Positions 1 to 5,876 of a stretch of DNA of 7,608 nucleotides are shown here, in pieces. Made by a program: the position numbers and the translations under genes. The DNA is taken from positions 1-7,608 of the forward strand of contig DAOWIN010000105.1 in assembly GCA_030640885.1 (NCBI GenBank), in the 5' to 3' direction. This DNA is from Candidatus Omnitrophota bacterium. GTDB taxonomy: Bacteria > Omnitrophota > 4484-213. Below the pieces are notes generated by a model. It made no database searches and was not told the DNA's origin. It saw only the letters and a program-made list of their open reading frames with translations. Numbering within the stretch: position 1 is the stretch's first letter; every line of letters starts with the position of its first letter.

Positions 1-32
1 ATCGGGATTATCATCCCTTGGGGAAGGAATAG

Positions 33-57
33 TCTCAACTGGTTTTGCCAGTTGAGA
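33..57. repeat. Perfect 10-bp hairpin
   Basis: A perfect inverted repeat: TCTCAACTGG (33-42), loop TTTTG, CCAGTTGAGA (48-57). No T-run follows on either strand, so it does not look like an intrinsic terminator. It opens the gene-free stretch 1-312. A weaker 5-bp hairpin (GGGAT/ATCCC, 4-17) lies just upstream. Function is unknown; it may be a palindromic intergenic repeat or the tail of a structure whose gene lies outside the window. Confidence 0.7.
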
Positions 58-62
58 AATCA

Positions 63-115
63 CAAGCACCAAGCACCAAATAACAAATAAATCACAAGCT
101 CCAAATTACAATTGA
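63..115 (+). repeat. Degenerate 7-bp tandem repeat array (CAAnnnn type)
   Basis: The stretch reads in 7-base steps: CAAGCAC twice (63-76), CAAATAA twice (77-90), a 4-base interruption ATCA, then CAAGCTC, CAAATTA and CAATTGA (95-115). Shifted in phase, the units follow ARYNNCA, the same pattern as the arrays at 2869-2932 and 7026-7060. No open reading frame of interest covers it. It forms the left arm of a long imperfect inverted arrangement whose right arm is at 215-281. Confidence 0.8.
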
Positions 116-172
116 CCCCATTAAATAAAATCCTTTGGATTTTAATTTACGAAGTAAATTATTTAACGGGGT
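115..172. repeat. 58-nt palindromic element, three-way junction
   Basis: Every base outside two 3-nt loops has a partner position. The outer stem pairs 115-126 with 161-172 (12 positions, one A x C mismatch at 120/167). Hairpin A pairs 127-133 with 137-143 (AAAATCC/GGATTTT, loop TTT). Hairpin B pairs 144-150 with 154-160 (AATTTAC/GTAAATT, loop GAA). The two hairpins abut with no unpaired junction base. The ends ACCCC...GGGGT resemble those of the hairpin at 3284-3323. It could be a REP/MITE-like mobile palindrome or a structured RNA; the sequence does not decide which. Confidence 0.8.
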
Positions 173-214
173 GAACCTAAATAAAGAAAAAGAAAAATAT
201 TTGAGGTGACTGTT

Positions 215-281
215 TTTGGTCATTTGGTCATTGAGATTTGGTCCGCCTCAGGCGGATGGAATTTGTGATTTGTGATTTTCT
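215..281 (-). repeat. Reverse-oriented short repeats with a GC palindrome
   Basis: Contains two copies of TTTGGTCA (215-230), a related TTTGGTCC (237-244), and two copies of ATTTGTG (261-274). On the minus strand the last pair reads AATCACA, fitting the ARYNNCA heptamer pattern of the array at 63-115. A perfect palindrome lies in the middle: TCCGCC (242-247), loop TCA, GGCGGA (251-256). Its high GC is unlike the A+T-rich surroundings, suggesting a separately acquired element. No gene is supported here. Confidence 0.7.
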
Positions 282-307
282 AAACTTTGATTTTCATCAA
301 AGTTTAG
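280..307. repeat. 11-bp hairpin abutting the coaX start codon
   Basis: A perfect inverted repeat: CTAAACTTTGA (280-290), loop TTTTCA, TCAAAGTTTAG (297-307). It ends 5 nt before the coaX ATG at 313 and occupies the place where a Shine-Dalgarno sequence would be; none is visible. No T-run follows, so it is not a terminator. In RNA it could limit ribosome access or mark a processing site, but that is inference. Confidence 0.75.
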
Positions 308-312
308 TTACA

Positions 313-1059
313 ATGTTATTAACAATTGATATTGGAAATACAAATATTGATTTAGGGCTTTTTAAGCAGGGCAGTTTAGTTGATAAATGGAGAGTTTGCT
401 CGTCCGATTATCAAAACCTGCTTAAAACAAAAGAGAAAAAAGATATAAAGGCGGTAATTATTTGTTCTGTAGTTCCTTTTTTAGAACAGAAAACAGAGAA
501 AATCGTAAAGGAAAAATTCAATATTCAACCTTTAATTGTGGGGAAGGATGTTTCCGTAAATATTTCCAATCTTTATCAAAAACCAGAGCAGGTAGGCAGT
601 GATAGATTGGTTAATTCATTGGCGGCGGCTGAGATTTATGGTTTTCCAGTAATCGTTGTTGATTTTGGTACGGCAATTACCTTTGATTTCGTTTCTAAAA
701 ATAGGGAGTACTTAGGAGGTATTATTGCTCCCGGGATAAATCTTTCTGTTCATGCTCTCTGCCAAAAAGCCGCCCTTCTGCCAAAGATTGAATTAGATTC
801 TTCTCGCGCGCCAAAAGATTTAATGGGTAGAAATACAACTGAAAGTATGTTAGCTGGCTTAACTTACGGTTTTGGAAGTCTATGCGATGGAATAATCAGA
901 AAAATGAAGAAAAGACACGGAGAAAATATTTTAACTGTAGGTACTGGCGGCGATATTTCTTTTATTGCTTCTTACTGTTTACAAATAGATAAAATAGATG
1001 CGGATTTAAATTTAAAAGGGCTTTGGTTCGTGTATAGCCAAAAAAGCGAGAAAAAATAA
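313..1059 (+). CDS. coaX: Type III pantothenate kinase (CoaX)
   Basis: Phosphorylates pantothenate with ATP, the first committed step of coenzyme A synthesis, in the cytoplasm. The 248-residue product has the usual length and motif order of the type III (CoaX) family, an ASKHA-fold enzyme unrelated to type I CoaA. Visible motifs are the N-terminal phosphate-binding DIGNTN (residues 6-11), GSDR (95-98) whose Asp corresponds to the catalytic-base position in characterised members, VDFGTAITFD (116-125), GGIIAPG (135-141), GRNTTESMLAGLTYG (172-186) and TGGDIS (211-216), ending in DLNLKGL near the C-terminus. I chose the ATG at 313 because family members begin directly with this beta strand. A TTG 25 codons upstream would add residues encoded by repeats. 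There is no clear Shine-Dalgarno and a hairpin sits 5 nt upstream. The neighbours (repeats, groEL) do not suggest a CoA operon. Confidence 0.97.
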   Translation: MLLTIDIGNTNIDLGLFKQGSLVDKWRVCSSDYQNLLKTKEKKDIKAVIICSVVPFLEQKTEKIVKEKFNIQPLIVGKDVSVNISNLYQKPEQVGSDRLVNSLAAAEIYGFPVIVVDFGTAITFDFVSKNREYLGGIIAPGINLSVHALCQKAALLPKIELDSSRAPKDLMGRNTTESMLAGLTYGFGSLCDGIIRKMKKRHGENILTVGTGGDISFIASYCLQIDKIDADLNLKGLWFVYSQKSEKK

Positions 1060-1068
1060 TAAAAACTT

Positions 1069-1120
1069 CCTTAAATAAGGAATATTTGGAGAAAACGAGG
1101 GTTTATTGCTTTAATTAAGG
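1069..1120. promoter_or_regulatory. Paired near-palindromes upstream of the groEL promoter (candidate operator)
   Basis: CCTTAAATAAGG (1069-1080) and CTTTAATTAAGG (1109-1120) agree at 10 of 12 positions and start exactly 40 bases apart, close to four helical turns. The second copy ends one base before the -35 hexamer at 1122. The first is the core of a 7-bp inverted repeat TTCCTTA-AA-TAAGGAA (1067-1082). The spacing and place are what an operator pair would look like; a binding protein is not known. A+T-rich sequence can give such matches by chance. Confidence 0.35.
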
Positions 1121-1121
1121 A

Positions 1122-1150
1122 TTGACTTCTAAACAGATTTAGGATATATT
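1122..1150 (+). promoter_or_regulatory. Sigma70-type promoter of groEL-groES
   Basis: TTGACT (1122-1127) and TATATT (1145-1150) are separated by exactly 17 bases; each hexamer differs from consensus at one position. Transcription should start near 1157, giving a leader of about 80 nt before groEL. No CIRCE element (the HrcA operator TTAGCACTC-N9-GAGTGCTAA) is present between coaX and groEL, so HrcA control through that site is not supported. Confidence 0.75.
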
Positions 1151-1227
1151 AGTTCTGCTTTACATATTTTGGGTAGATGTTTTTTAACCTTTATTAAAAA
1201 AGATAGGGGTTTTTAGTCTTTTGAAAC

Positions 1228-1233
1228 AGGAGG
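1228..1233 (+). promoter_or_regulatory. Ribosome binding site deciding the groEL start
   Basis: AGGAGG lies 5 nt before the ATG at 1239, fixing the start of GroEL at MAKQLLF. The in-frame TTG at 1221 lies upstream of this site and would add six unrelated residues. Confidence 0.9.
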
Positions 1234-1238
1234 AGATT

Positions 1239-2864
1239 ATGGCGAAACAGTTGTTGTTTAGCGATGAGTGCCGTCAGGCAGTAAAAAAGGGTGTGGACCA
1301 ATTGGCAAAGGCGGTGGTAGTAACTTTGGGACCAAAAGGGCGTAATGTAGCAATAGACAAGAAATTTGGTTCCCCCACAATTACCAAGGATGGAGTGACC
1401 GTAGCTAAAGAAATAGAATTAGAAGACCCTTATGAAAATATGGGGGCGCAGATGGTTAGAGAAGTTGCTTCTAAAACCAGCGATGTAGCCGGTGATGGAA
1501 CAACCACAGCCACTCTTCTAACTCAGGCAATTTTCTGCGAGGGTTTGAAAAATGTAACAGCTGGTGCAAATCCAATGCTGATAAAACGCGGCGTAGAAAA
1601 GTCAGTAGGGAGAGTTGTTCAAGAATTGAAAAAAATAAGCAAACCGGTAAAGGATAAAAAGGAAATTGCTCAGGTTGCTACAGTTGCCGCCAATAATGAT
1701 TCTACAATTGGCAATCTAATTGCTAATGCAATGGAAAAGGTGGGTAAGGATGGAGTAATTACTGTAGAAGAAGCAAAAACAATGGAAACGGATTTAGCTG
1801 TAGTGGAAGGAATGCAGTTTGACCAAGGGTATCTTTCTCCTTATTTTGTCAGCAATGCTGAGAAAATGGAGGTTTCTTTGGAAGAGCCTTATATCCTGAT
1901 TCACGAAAAGAAGATTTCCGTGCTTAAAGATATGCTTCCTTTATTGGAAAAGATTGCTCGCGCGGGCAAGCCTTTATTGATTATTGCTGAGGATGTGGAA
2001 GGAGAGGCTTTGGCAACCTTGGTAGTGAATAAAATGAGGGGAACCTTTGCTTGTGCCGCAGTGAAAGCTCCCGGTTTCGGCGACCGTAGAAAGGCAATGT
2101 TAGAAGATATTGCTCTGCTTACCGGCGGAAAGGTAATTAGCGAGGATTTGGGGATAAAATTGGAGACTATTGATTTGAAGGATTTAGGAAAGGCAAAAAG
2201 GGTTAGTATTGATAAAGAAAATACTACTATTGTAGAAGGAGGGGGCAAAAGTTCGGATATTTCCGGAAGGATTGCTCAAATTAAGAGACAGATTGAAGAA
2301 TCTACCTCTGACTATGATAAAGAAAAGCTTCAGGAAAGATTGGCAAAGCTTGCTGGGGGAGTAGCCGTAATTAATGTGGGAGCAAGCACCGAAACAGAGA
2401 TGAAGGAAAAGAAGGCAAGAGTAGAGGATGCTTTGCATGCTACACGCGCGGCAGTAGAAGAAGGAATTGTTCCCGGCGGCGGTGTTGCTTTGTTGCGAGC
2501 CTCCCGCGTTTTAGACGACTTGAAGTTGCGTGGAGACGAGAAAGTTGGTCGCAAGATAATCAAGCGGGCGTTGGAAGAACCAATAAGACAGATTGTCAAT
2601 AATGCTGGAGTTGAGAGTTCAATAATAGTAGAGAAAGTTAAGAATGAAAAAAGCAGTATTGGCTATGATGTCTTGAAAGAGGATTATGTAGATATGATTG
2701 CCTCAGGGATTATTGACCCTACTAAGGTTACGCGCAGCGCCTTGGAGAATGCGGCAAGCATTTCGGCTCTGTTAGTTACCACAGAGGCGTTAATTACTGA
2801 TATTCCTGAAAAGGAAAAACCAGCAGCTATGCCTCCAATGCCTCCAGGCGGTGGAATGTATTAA
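1239..2864 (+). CDS. groEL: Chaperonin GroEL (Hsp60, Cpn60)
   Basis: Forms the double-ring group I chaperonin that encloses unfolded proteins under the GroES lid and refolds them in ATP-driven cycles in the cytoplasm. The 541-residue product is full length. ATP-site signatures are present: ITKDGVTVAKE with D51, GDGTTT (85-90) with D86, and the equatorial ATPase aspartate D397 in RVEDALHATRAA, equivalent to E. coli D52, D87 and D398. The apical domain (about 190-375), the GGG nucleotide loop (413-415) and a C-terminal IIDPTKVTRSALENAASIS block are intact. The tail is a short Pro/Gly/Met segment ending PGGGMY rather than a long GGM repeat. It is preceded by a strong promoter and Shine-Dalgarno and followed by groES after 106 nt, the reverse of the usual groES-groEL order. 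No sign of frameshift or decay. Confidence 0.99.
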   Translation: MAKQLLFSDECRQAVKKGVDQLAKAVVVTLGPKGRNVAIDKKFGSPTITKDGVTVAKEIELEDPYENMGAQMVREVASKTSDVAGDGTTTATLLTQAIFCEGLKNVTAGANPMLIKRGVEKSVGRVVQELKKISKPVKDKKEIAQVATVAANNDSTIGNLIANAMEKVGKDGVITVEEAKTMETDLAVVEGMQFDQGYLSPYFVSNAEKMEVSLEEPYILIHEKKISVLKDMLPLLEKIARAGKPLLIIAEDVEGEALATLVVNKMRGTFACAAVKAPGFGDRRKAMLEDIALLTGGKVISEDLGIKLETIDLKDLGKAKRVSIDKENTTIVEGGGKSSDISGRIAQIKRQIEESTSDYDKEKLQERLAKLAGGVAVINVGASTETEMKEKKARVEDALHATRAAVEEGIVPGGGVALLRASRVLDDLKLRGDEKVGRKIIKRALEEPIRQIVNNAGVESSIIVEKVKNEKSSIGYDVLKEDYVDMIASGIIDPTKVTRSALENAASISALLVTTEALITDIPEKEKPAAMPPMPPGGGMY

Positions 2865-2868
2865 AATA

Positions 2869-2932
2869 GGCTACAGGTTGCAAGCCGTAGGCTGCAAGCA
2901 AGAAAAGAAAAAATTGCAAGCCGCAGGCTAGA
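2869..2932 (+). repeat. Heptamer repeats between groEL and groES
   Basis: Starts five bases after the groEL stop codon. Four consecutive 7-base units, GGCTACA, GGTTGCA, AGCCGTA and GGCTGCA (2869-2896), are followed by AGCAAGA and, after an A-rich stretch, AGCCGCA and GGCTAGA (2919-2932). The first group is partly self-complementary (TTGCAAGCC / GGCTGCAA around GTA with one bulged base) and could fold in the groEL-groES mRNA. The minus strand shares CTTGCTTGCAGCCT with the array before infB (7123-7136). No T-run follows, so termination is not expected. Confidence 0.75.
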
Positions 2933-2970
2933 AAAAATAAAGTCAAAATAAAAAGGGAACAGGAGGGAAA

Positions 2971-3255
2971 ATGAAGTTAAAACCATTAGGTGACCATATT
3001 ATTATTAAAAGGTTGGAAGCGGAAAACAAAACAAAGGGCGGGATTGTGATTCCTGATACTGCCAAAGAAAAGCCTCAGCGCGGACAAGTAATTGCCGCAG
3101 GCAAAGGAAAATTAGAAGATGGCAAGATTATTCCTTTGGAGGTAAAAAAAGGGGATAAAATCCTTTTTGGCAAATATTCAGGAGACGAGATCAAGGTTGA
3201 CTTAGAAGATTATTTAATTATCCGCGAAAATGATGTTCTGGCAATAATTGAGTAA
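2971..3255 (+). CDS. groES: Co-chaperonin GroES (Hsp10, Cpn10)
   Basis: Forms the seven-membered lid that caps the GroEL ring and displaces substrate into the cavity. The 94-residue product has the normal family length. It begins MKLKPLGDHIIIKR, followed by the mobile loop (about residues 16-34) with the hydrophobic GGIVIP segment (23-28) that docks on the GroEL apical domain. The roof and barrel strands follow, ending in VDLEDYLIIRENDVLAII. An AGGAGG site (2961-2966) lies 4 nt before the ATG. It is most likely cotranscribed with groEL: the 106-nt gap shows no convincing promoter, and a strong intrinsic terminator follows the stop codon. Confidence 0.98.
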   Translation: MKLKPLGDHIIIKRLEAENKTKGGIVIPDTAKEKPQRGQVIAAGKGKLEDGKIIPLEVKKGDKILFGKYSGDEIKVDLEDYLIIRENDVLAIIE

Positions 3256-3283
3256 CTATTGAGAATTAAGAATATTGTTATTT

Positions 3284-3330
3284 ACCCCGTTAGTATCTAC
3301 TTAATGTGGATTGCTAACGGGGTTTTTTTT
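3284..3330 (+). terminator. Intrinsic terminator after groES
   Basis: A perfect 10-bp stem, ACCCCGTTAG (3284-3293) with CTAACGGGGT (3314-3323), encloses a 20-nt loop and runs into eight T residues (3323-3330). It begins 28 nt after the groES stop. The opposite strand lacks a U-run, so it acts for the plus strand only. The loop is longer than usual and the stem ends match those of the three-way-junction element at 115-172, so it may derive from the same palindrome family. Confidence 0.9.
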
Positions 3331-3447
3331 ACGCTAGTAATAGCGTATAGCGGTTAGCGTATAGCGTATAGAAAAAACAAGAAGATTATAAATTCCAAGG
3401 TTTTTATTCTTTACTATCCGCTATCCGCTATGTGCTATCCGCTGAAT
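3331..3447. repeat. Inverted pair of 7-bp repeat arrays, plus a small hairpin
   Basis: Directly after the terminator T-run is a 6-bp hairpin, ACGCTA-GTAA-TAGCGT (3331-3346). From 3341 four heptamers follow: TAGCGTA, TAGCGGT, TAGCGTA, TAGCGTA, plus TAG (to 3371). After a 42-base A+T-rich spacer comes CTATCCG, CTATCCG, CTATGTG, CTATCCG (3414-3441), then a decaying CTGAATC. On the minus strand the second arm reads AGCGGAT/AGCACAT, so both arms share an AGCNNAT unit in opposite orientation and could pair imperfectly over about 28 bp. The remainder of this 373-base gene-free gap (3448-3536) shows no gene or clear structure. Confidence 0.8.
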
Positions 3448-3536
3448 CTAATGTTCGCTCAAAACGCAAAACTTCTGATTTATCTGAAATGCGAAAGTTC
3501 TATTATAGTTGAATTATCTTAAAAGATTATTTCCCC

Positions 3537-3565
3537 TTGACATCAAATTTTCTTTGTGATACTGT
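3537..3565 (+). promoter_or_regulatory. Promoter of the PPC/CsgG operon
   Basis: A perfect -35 TTGACA (3537-3542) is followed after 17 bases by TACTGT (3560-3565). The -10 is weak (3 of 6) but is preceded by TGA, an extended -10 TGn element that can compensate. Predicted start is near 3572, giving a leader of about 57 nt to the ATG at 3629. Confidence 0.55.
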
Positions 3566-3618
3566 CTATTTCAAGAAATAAAAAGCGATGTAGTTATTTT
3601 GATGGGGACAGAAAGTTT

Positions 3619-3624
3619 GGGGGG
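3619..3624 (+). promoter_or_regulatory. Unusual all-G ribosome binding site
   Basis: GGGGGG lies 4 nt before the ATG at 3629. It can pair with the CCUCC core only with a mismatch or shift, but it is the sole Shine-Dalgarno-like sequence here. It favours the ATG at 3629 over the ATG at 3602, which has no such site. Confidence 0.5.
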
Positions 3625-3628
3625 TTTT

Positions 3629-5044
3629 ATGAAATTGAAAACATTAATACTTGCTTTTGTTATCGGGATTGGAATGGTGTTGAAAAGTGGGTATGCTGAG
3701 GATAACAGCCCAGAAATTGAACAACACAATGATGCAAATAGCGGTAAAGATGTGGCCGGCGACACAAATGATCCTTATATTATTGATTATGGAAAATACA
3801 AGGGAATGTTAACCGAAGATGATAGTGATGCCTATGGGATTAAATATACCCCGGGAGATAGAATTACATTTATTGTTACACCCGATAAAAATCTTGATGT
3901 GGCATTGGGGGTTGTGTCCAATAAAGGCGGGTATACGCGGTCCAAAAATAAAGAAATGAAGGGAGTTTCGGAAACTTGGCGGGAGACTGTTGATAGCAAG
4001 CGGGAAATTACCAATTATCGTATCTTGGTAAGTGCTGTGTCTGGCGTTGGTAATTACACCTTAGAGATAACCAAAGAATCTCAGAATGACGGCGATAACG
4101 GCAAAGACGCTCCAGGATCTTATTCCTCACCGCTTTCTCTTAATTCAGGTGTTTATAAAGATTGCTACCTTGGGTTGGACGATAGCTGCGATTTGTATGA
4201 AGTGAAACTTAATGAAAAGCAAAAAGCGGTTATAACGGTAATTCCTTCCAAGACATTAGATATAGGGCTTGCAACCGGAGATTACGCGACAGCAGGTATG
4301 ACATCCAAAAATAGTGAATTTAAAGGCGTTGCAGAGAAAATAAAAATAGACGCATATAAAACAGGGATTTATAAATTTGCCGTAATATTGGTCTCGGGCG
4401 AGGGCGCATATACATTAAAGATAGTAAAATCTGGAGAAGCTTCGTTAGTTACAAAAGCTGAGGTTATGAAAGTTAAGCCTAAAGAGAAGACAGGGTCTGC
4501 TAAAAGAGAAGCGAAGAAGATTGAATTGAATGATTCTCAAGTCCTTCTTCTTATAGCCGAACAGAATATTGCATCTCAGTGGGCAAGATGGTGGTGGGTG
4601 GATGCTGAAGTTGATTTATCAGTCACCGAATCTGCCATTGCCGAAAAACTTATTGCTGGAGGATATGAGGTTATTGATCCGTCACTAATGAACAACATTA
4701 TTCGACAAAGGCCGGCATTGCACTATAGGGATTTGTCGGATGAAAAATCTATAGAATTGGCTAATTTATCAGGGGCAGGTTATGTTATCGCCGGTAAGGC
4801 AATTGCTTCCGTTGGCAGTAGAGTTCTTTCTTCTAACTTATTTTCTTATTTTTCAAATATTTCAGCAAAACTTATTCGCGTAAAAGATGGAAAGATAATT
4901 GCATATTTGGATACTTCGGGAAAGTCAGCCCATATGGATTCTGTTACTGGGGGAAAAGAAGCTTTGCACAAAGCTGCTGTTGATTTAGCAATAAAAGTTG
5001 TGAACATTTTAGACAAACAGAAGAAAGGACAGGATAAACGGTGA
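3629..5044 (+). CDS. Secreted protein: two PPC-like domains plus a CsgG-like C-terminal domain
   Basis: I do not recognise a named gene. The 471-residue product starts with a signal peptide (MKLK, hydrophobic core 5-18, likely cleavage after GYA at residue 23), so it is exported. Two related beta-rich repeats follow (about 34-148 and 152-267). Each has an opening ND...GKD, a Gly-Tyr/Val-Tyr-Lys strand, an acidic DDS turn, a TP/PSKxLD motif and a closing G.YTLxI strand; this resembles pre-peptidase C-terminal (PPC) domains. The second has C179 and C187, which could form a disulfide. After a Lys/Glu-rich linker (about 268-300), the C-terminal domain (302-463) has the order of CsgG/FlgT-like alpha/beta domains: VLLLIAE strand, helix ending GGYEVIDPS, SGAGYVIAGKA strand, AKLIRVKDGKII strand, final helix. 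It contains an odd QWARWWW cluster (317-323). The start at 3629 gives a clean signal peptide; upstream TTG/ATG codons would add ten residues ahead of it. The CsgG-family gene follows after 31 nt, so the two are probably one envelope operon. Confidence 0.8.
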   Translation: MKLKTLILAFVIGIGMVLKSGYAEDNSPEIEQHNDANSGKDVAGDTNDPYIIDYGKYKGMLTEDDSDAYGIKYTPGDRITFIVTPDKNLDVALGVVSNKGGYTRSKNKEMKGVSETWRETVDSKREITNYRILVSAVSGVGNYTLEITKESQNDGDNGKDAPGSYSSPLSLNSGVYKDCYLGLDDSCDLYEVKLNEKQKAVITVIPSKTLDIGLATGDYATAGMTSKNSEFKGVAEKIKIDAYKTGIYKFAVILVSGEGAYTLKIVKSGEASLVTKAEVMKVKPKEKTGSAKREAKKIELNDSQVLLLIAEQNIASQWARWWWVDAEVDLSVTESAIAEKLIAGGYEVIDPSLMNNIIRQRPALHYRDLSDEKSIELANLSGAGYVIAGKAIASVGSRVLSSNLFSYFSNISAKLIRVKDGKIIAYLDTSGKSAHMDSVTGGKEALHKAAVDLAIKVVNILDKQKKGQDKR

Positions 5045-5075
5045 AGAAATCGGATGTAAGGAAAGGAGGAAAACA

Positions 5076-5822
5076 ATGACAAAATTGAAGAATTTCGTCA
5101 AAAAACTTTTGTTATTAATAATTGGAATTAGTTTTACAGGATGCGCTACTCTTATGCAGCCTACAGCTATGGTGGATAATACTGCTGGGACGCAAGCGTT
5201 TCCCCCTTATAATGGCCCTAAAGCAAGAATTGCTGTAGCTGAGTTTAATGTTAAAGCCGTTAAAGCTCATGGCAAAATAGGCTCTGGTTTGCGTGAGATG
5301 TTAATTACTGCTCTTATGAACAGTAATCGTTTTCGCGTAGTTGAGCGTCAGATTTTATCATCAGTAATAAAGGAACAGGAATTGGCTGTTTCTGGCGCCG
5401 CTTCTGTGGATACAGCGGTAAAAACAGGGCAAATTAAAACGGCAGATTTGATGATTACTGCTACGATTACGGAGTTTGAGCCTGCGGCTTCAGGCGGTAA
5501 AGTAGGAATTGGCGGAGTCGGTGGCATAGGAAGCGGGATATTAGGTGGTTTGTTAGGCGGCGCCTTGAATAAAGCCCATATGGCTTTGGATATTCGCGTA
5601 ATAGATACTTCTAGTTCAGAAATTCTTGCGGCTACTCGGGTTCAAGGCAAGGCTTCAGATATTAAGGGTGCTGTTGCCACAGGATTTTTGGGGAGTTTGG
5701 GATTGGGTGGCGGTTTGTCTATGTATGCGAATACTCCTATGGAAAAAGCAGTTCGCGTTTGTATTATTGAAGCAGTAAGATATATTTCACAGAGCACCCC
5801 TCCTAATTACTATAAATACTAA
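5076..5822 (+). CDS. CsgG-family outer-membrane lipoprotein
   Basis: The 248-residue product has a Lys-rich N-terminus, a hydrophobic segment (11-20) and a lipobox FTGC with the acylated Cys at 23. Residue 24 is Ala, compatible with outer-membrane sorting. The mature part follows CsgG: RIAVAEFNV strand (51-59), GSGLREMLITALMNSNRFRVVER (69-91), a helix ending before TADLMITATITEF (122-134), ALDIRVIDTSSSEILA (170-185), and a C-terminal helix MEKAVRVCIIEAVRYI. Two Gly-rich stretches (139-163 and 203-214) fall where CsgG has its membrane hairpins. In E. coli CsgG forms a nonameric outer-membrane pore for curli subunits; many homologues have unknown cargo. No csgA, csgB, csgE or csgF is in this window, so the substrate is unknown and I withhold the symbol. 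AGGAGG (5064-5069) lies 6 nt before the ATG. Its likely partner is the upstream secreted protein, whose C-terminal domain shares the same fold pattern. Confidence 0.88.
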   Translation: MTKLKNFVKKLLLLIIGISFTGCATLMQPTAMVDNTAGTQAFPPYNGPKARIAVAEFNVKAVKAHGKIGSGLREMLITALMNSNRFRVVERQILSSVIKEQELAVSGAASVDTAVKTGQIKTADLMITATITEFEPAASGGKVGIGGVGGIGSGILGGLLGGALNKAHMALDIRVIDTSSSEILAATRVQGKASDIKGAVATGFLGSLGLGGGLSMYANTPMEKAVRVCIIEAVRYISQSTPPNYYKY

Positions 5823-5845
5823 CGATAGAAAATGTCTCGGTATAT

Positions 5846-5874
5846 TTGACAAATTCAGTAATTTGTGGTAAAAT
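5846..5874 (+). promoter_or_regulatory. Near-consensus promoter of nusA-infB
   Basis: TTGACA (5846-5851, perfect) and TAAAAT (5869-5874, 5 of 6) are separated by 17 bases, with an extended -10 TGG (5866-5868). It is the best promoter in the window. A start about seven bases past the -10 would be at 5881-5883, inside the 5' arm of the terminator that follows. It lies 23 nt after the stop codon of the CsgG-family gene. Confidence 0.85.
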
Positions 5875-5876
5875 AC

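Noticed and set aside
112..140. TTGACC as a -35 box for a coaX promoter
   Set aside because: No acceptable -10 at 16-18 bases, and the bases belong to the three-way-junction element.
238..312. In-frame upstream extension of coaX from a TTG codon
   Set aside because: It encodes repeat and hairpin sequence, lacks a ribosome binding site, and CoaX proteins begin at the MLLTIDIGNTN strand.
1186..1214. Possible attenuator hairpin in the groEL leader
   Set aside because: The stem AACCTTTA/TAGGGGTT needs two G-U pairs and only three T residues follow it, so it is too weak to call.
1221..1238. Upstream TTG start for groEL
   Set aside because: The AGGAGG site at 1228-1233 lies inside this extension and points to the ATG at 1239.
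1901..2599. Minus-strand open frames inside groEL
   Set aside because: They are shadows of a full-length, strongly conserved gene; the same applies to minus-strand frames inside the PPC gene, nusA and at 7058-7273.
2914..2943. Weak promoter-like TTGCAA/TAAAGT before groES
   Set aside because: Spacing of 18 and two poor hexamers inside repeats; cotranscription with groEL explains groES better.
3599..3628. Upstream TTG/ATG starts for the PPC-like protein
   Set aside because: No ribosome binding site, and ten extra residues would precede an otherwise well-formed signal peptide starting at 3629.
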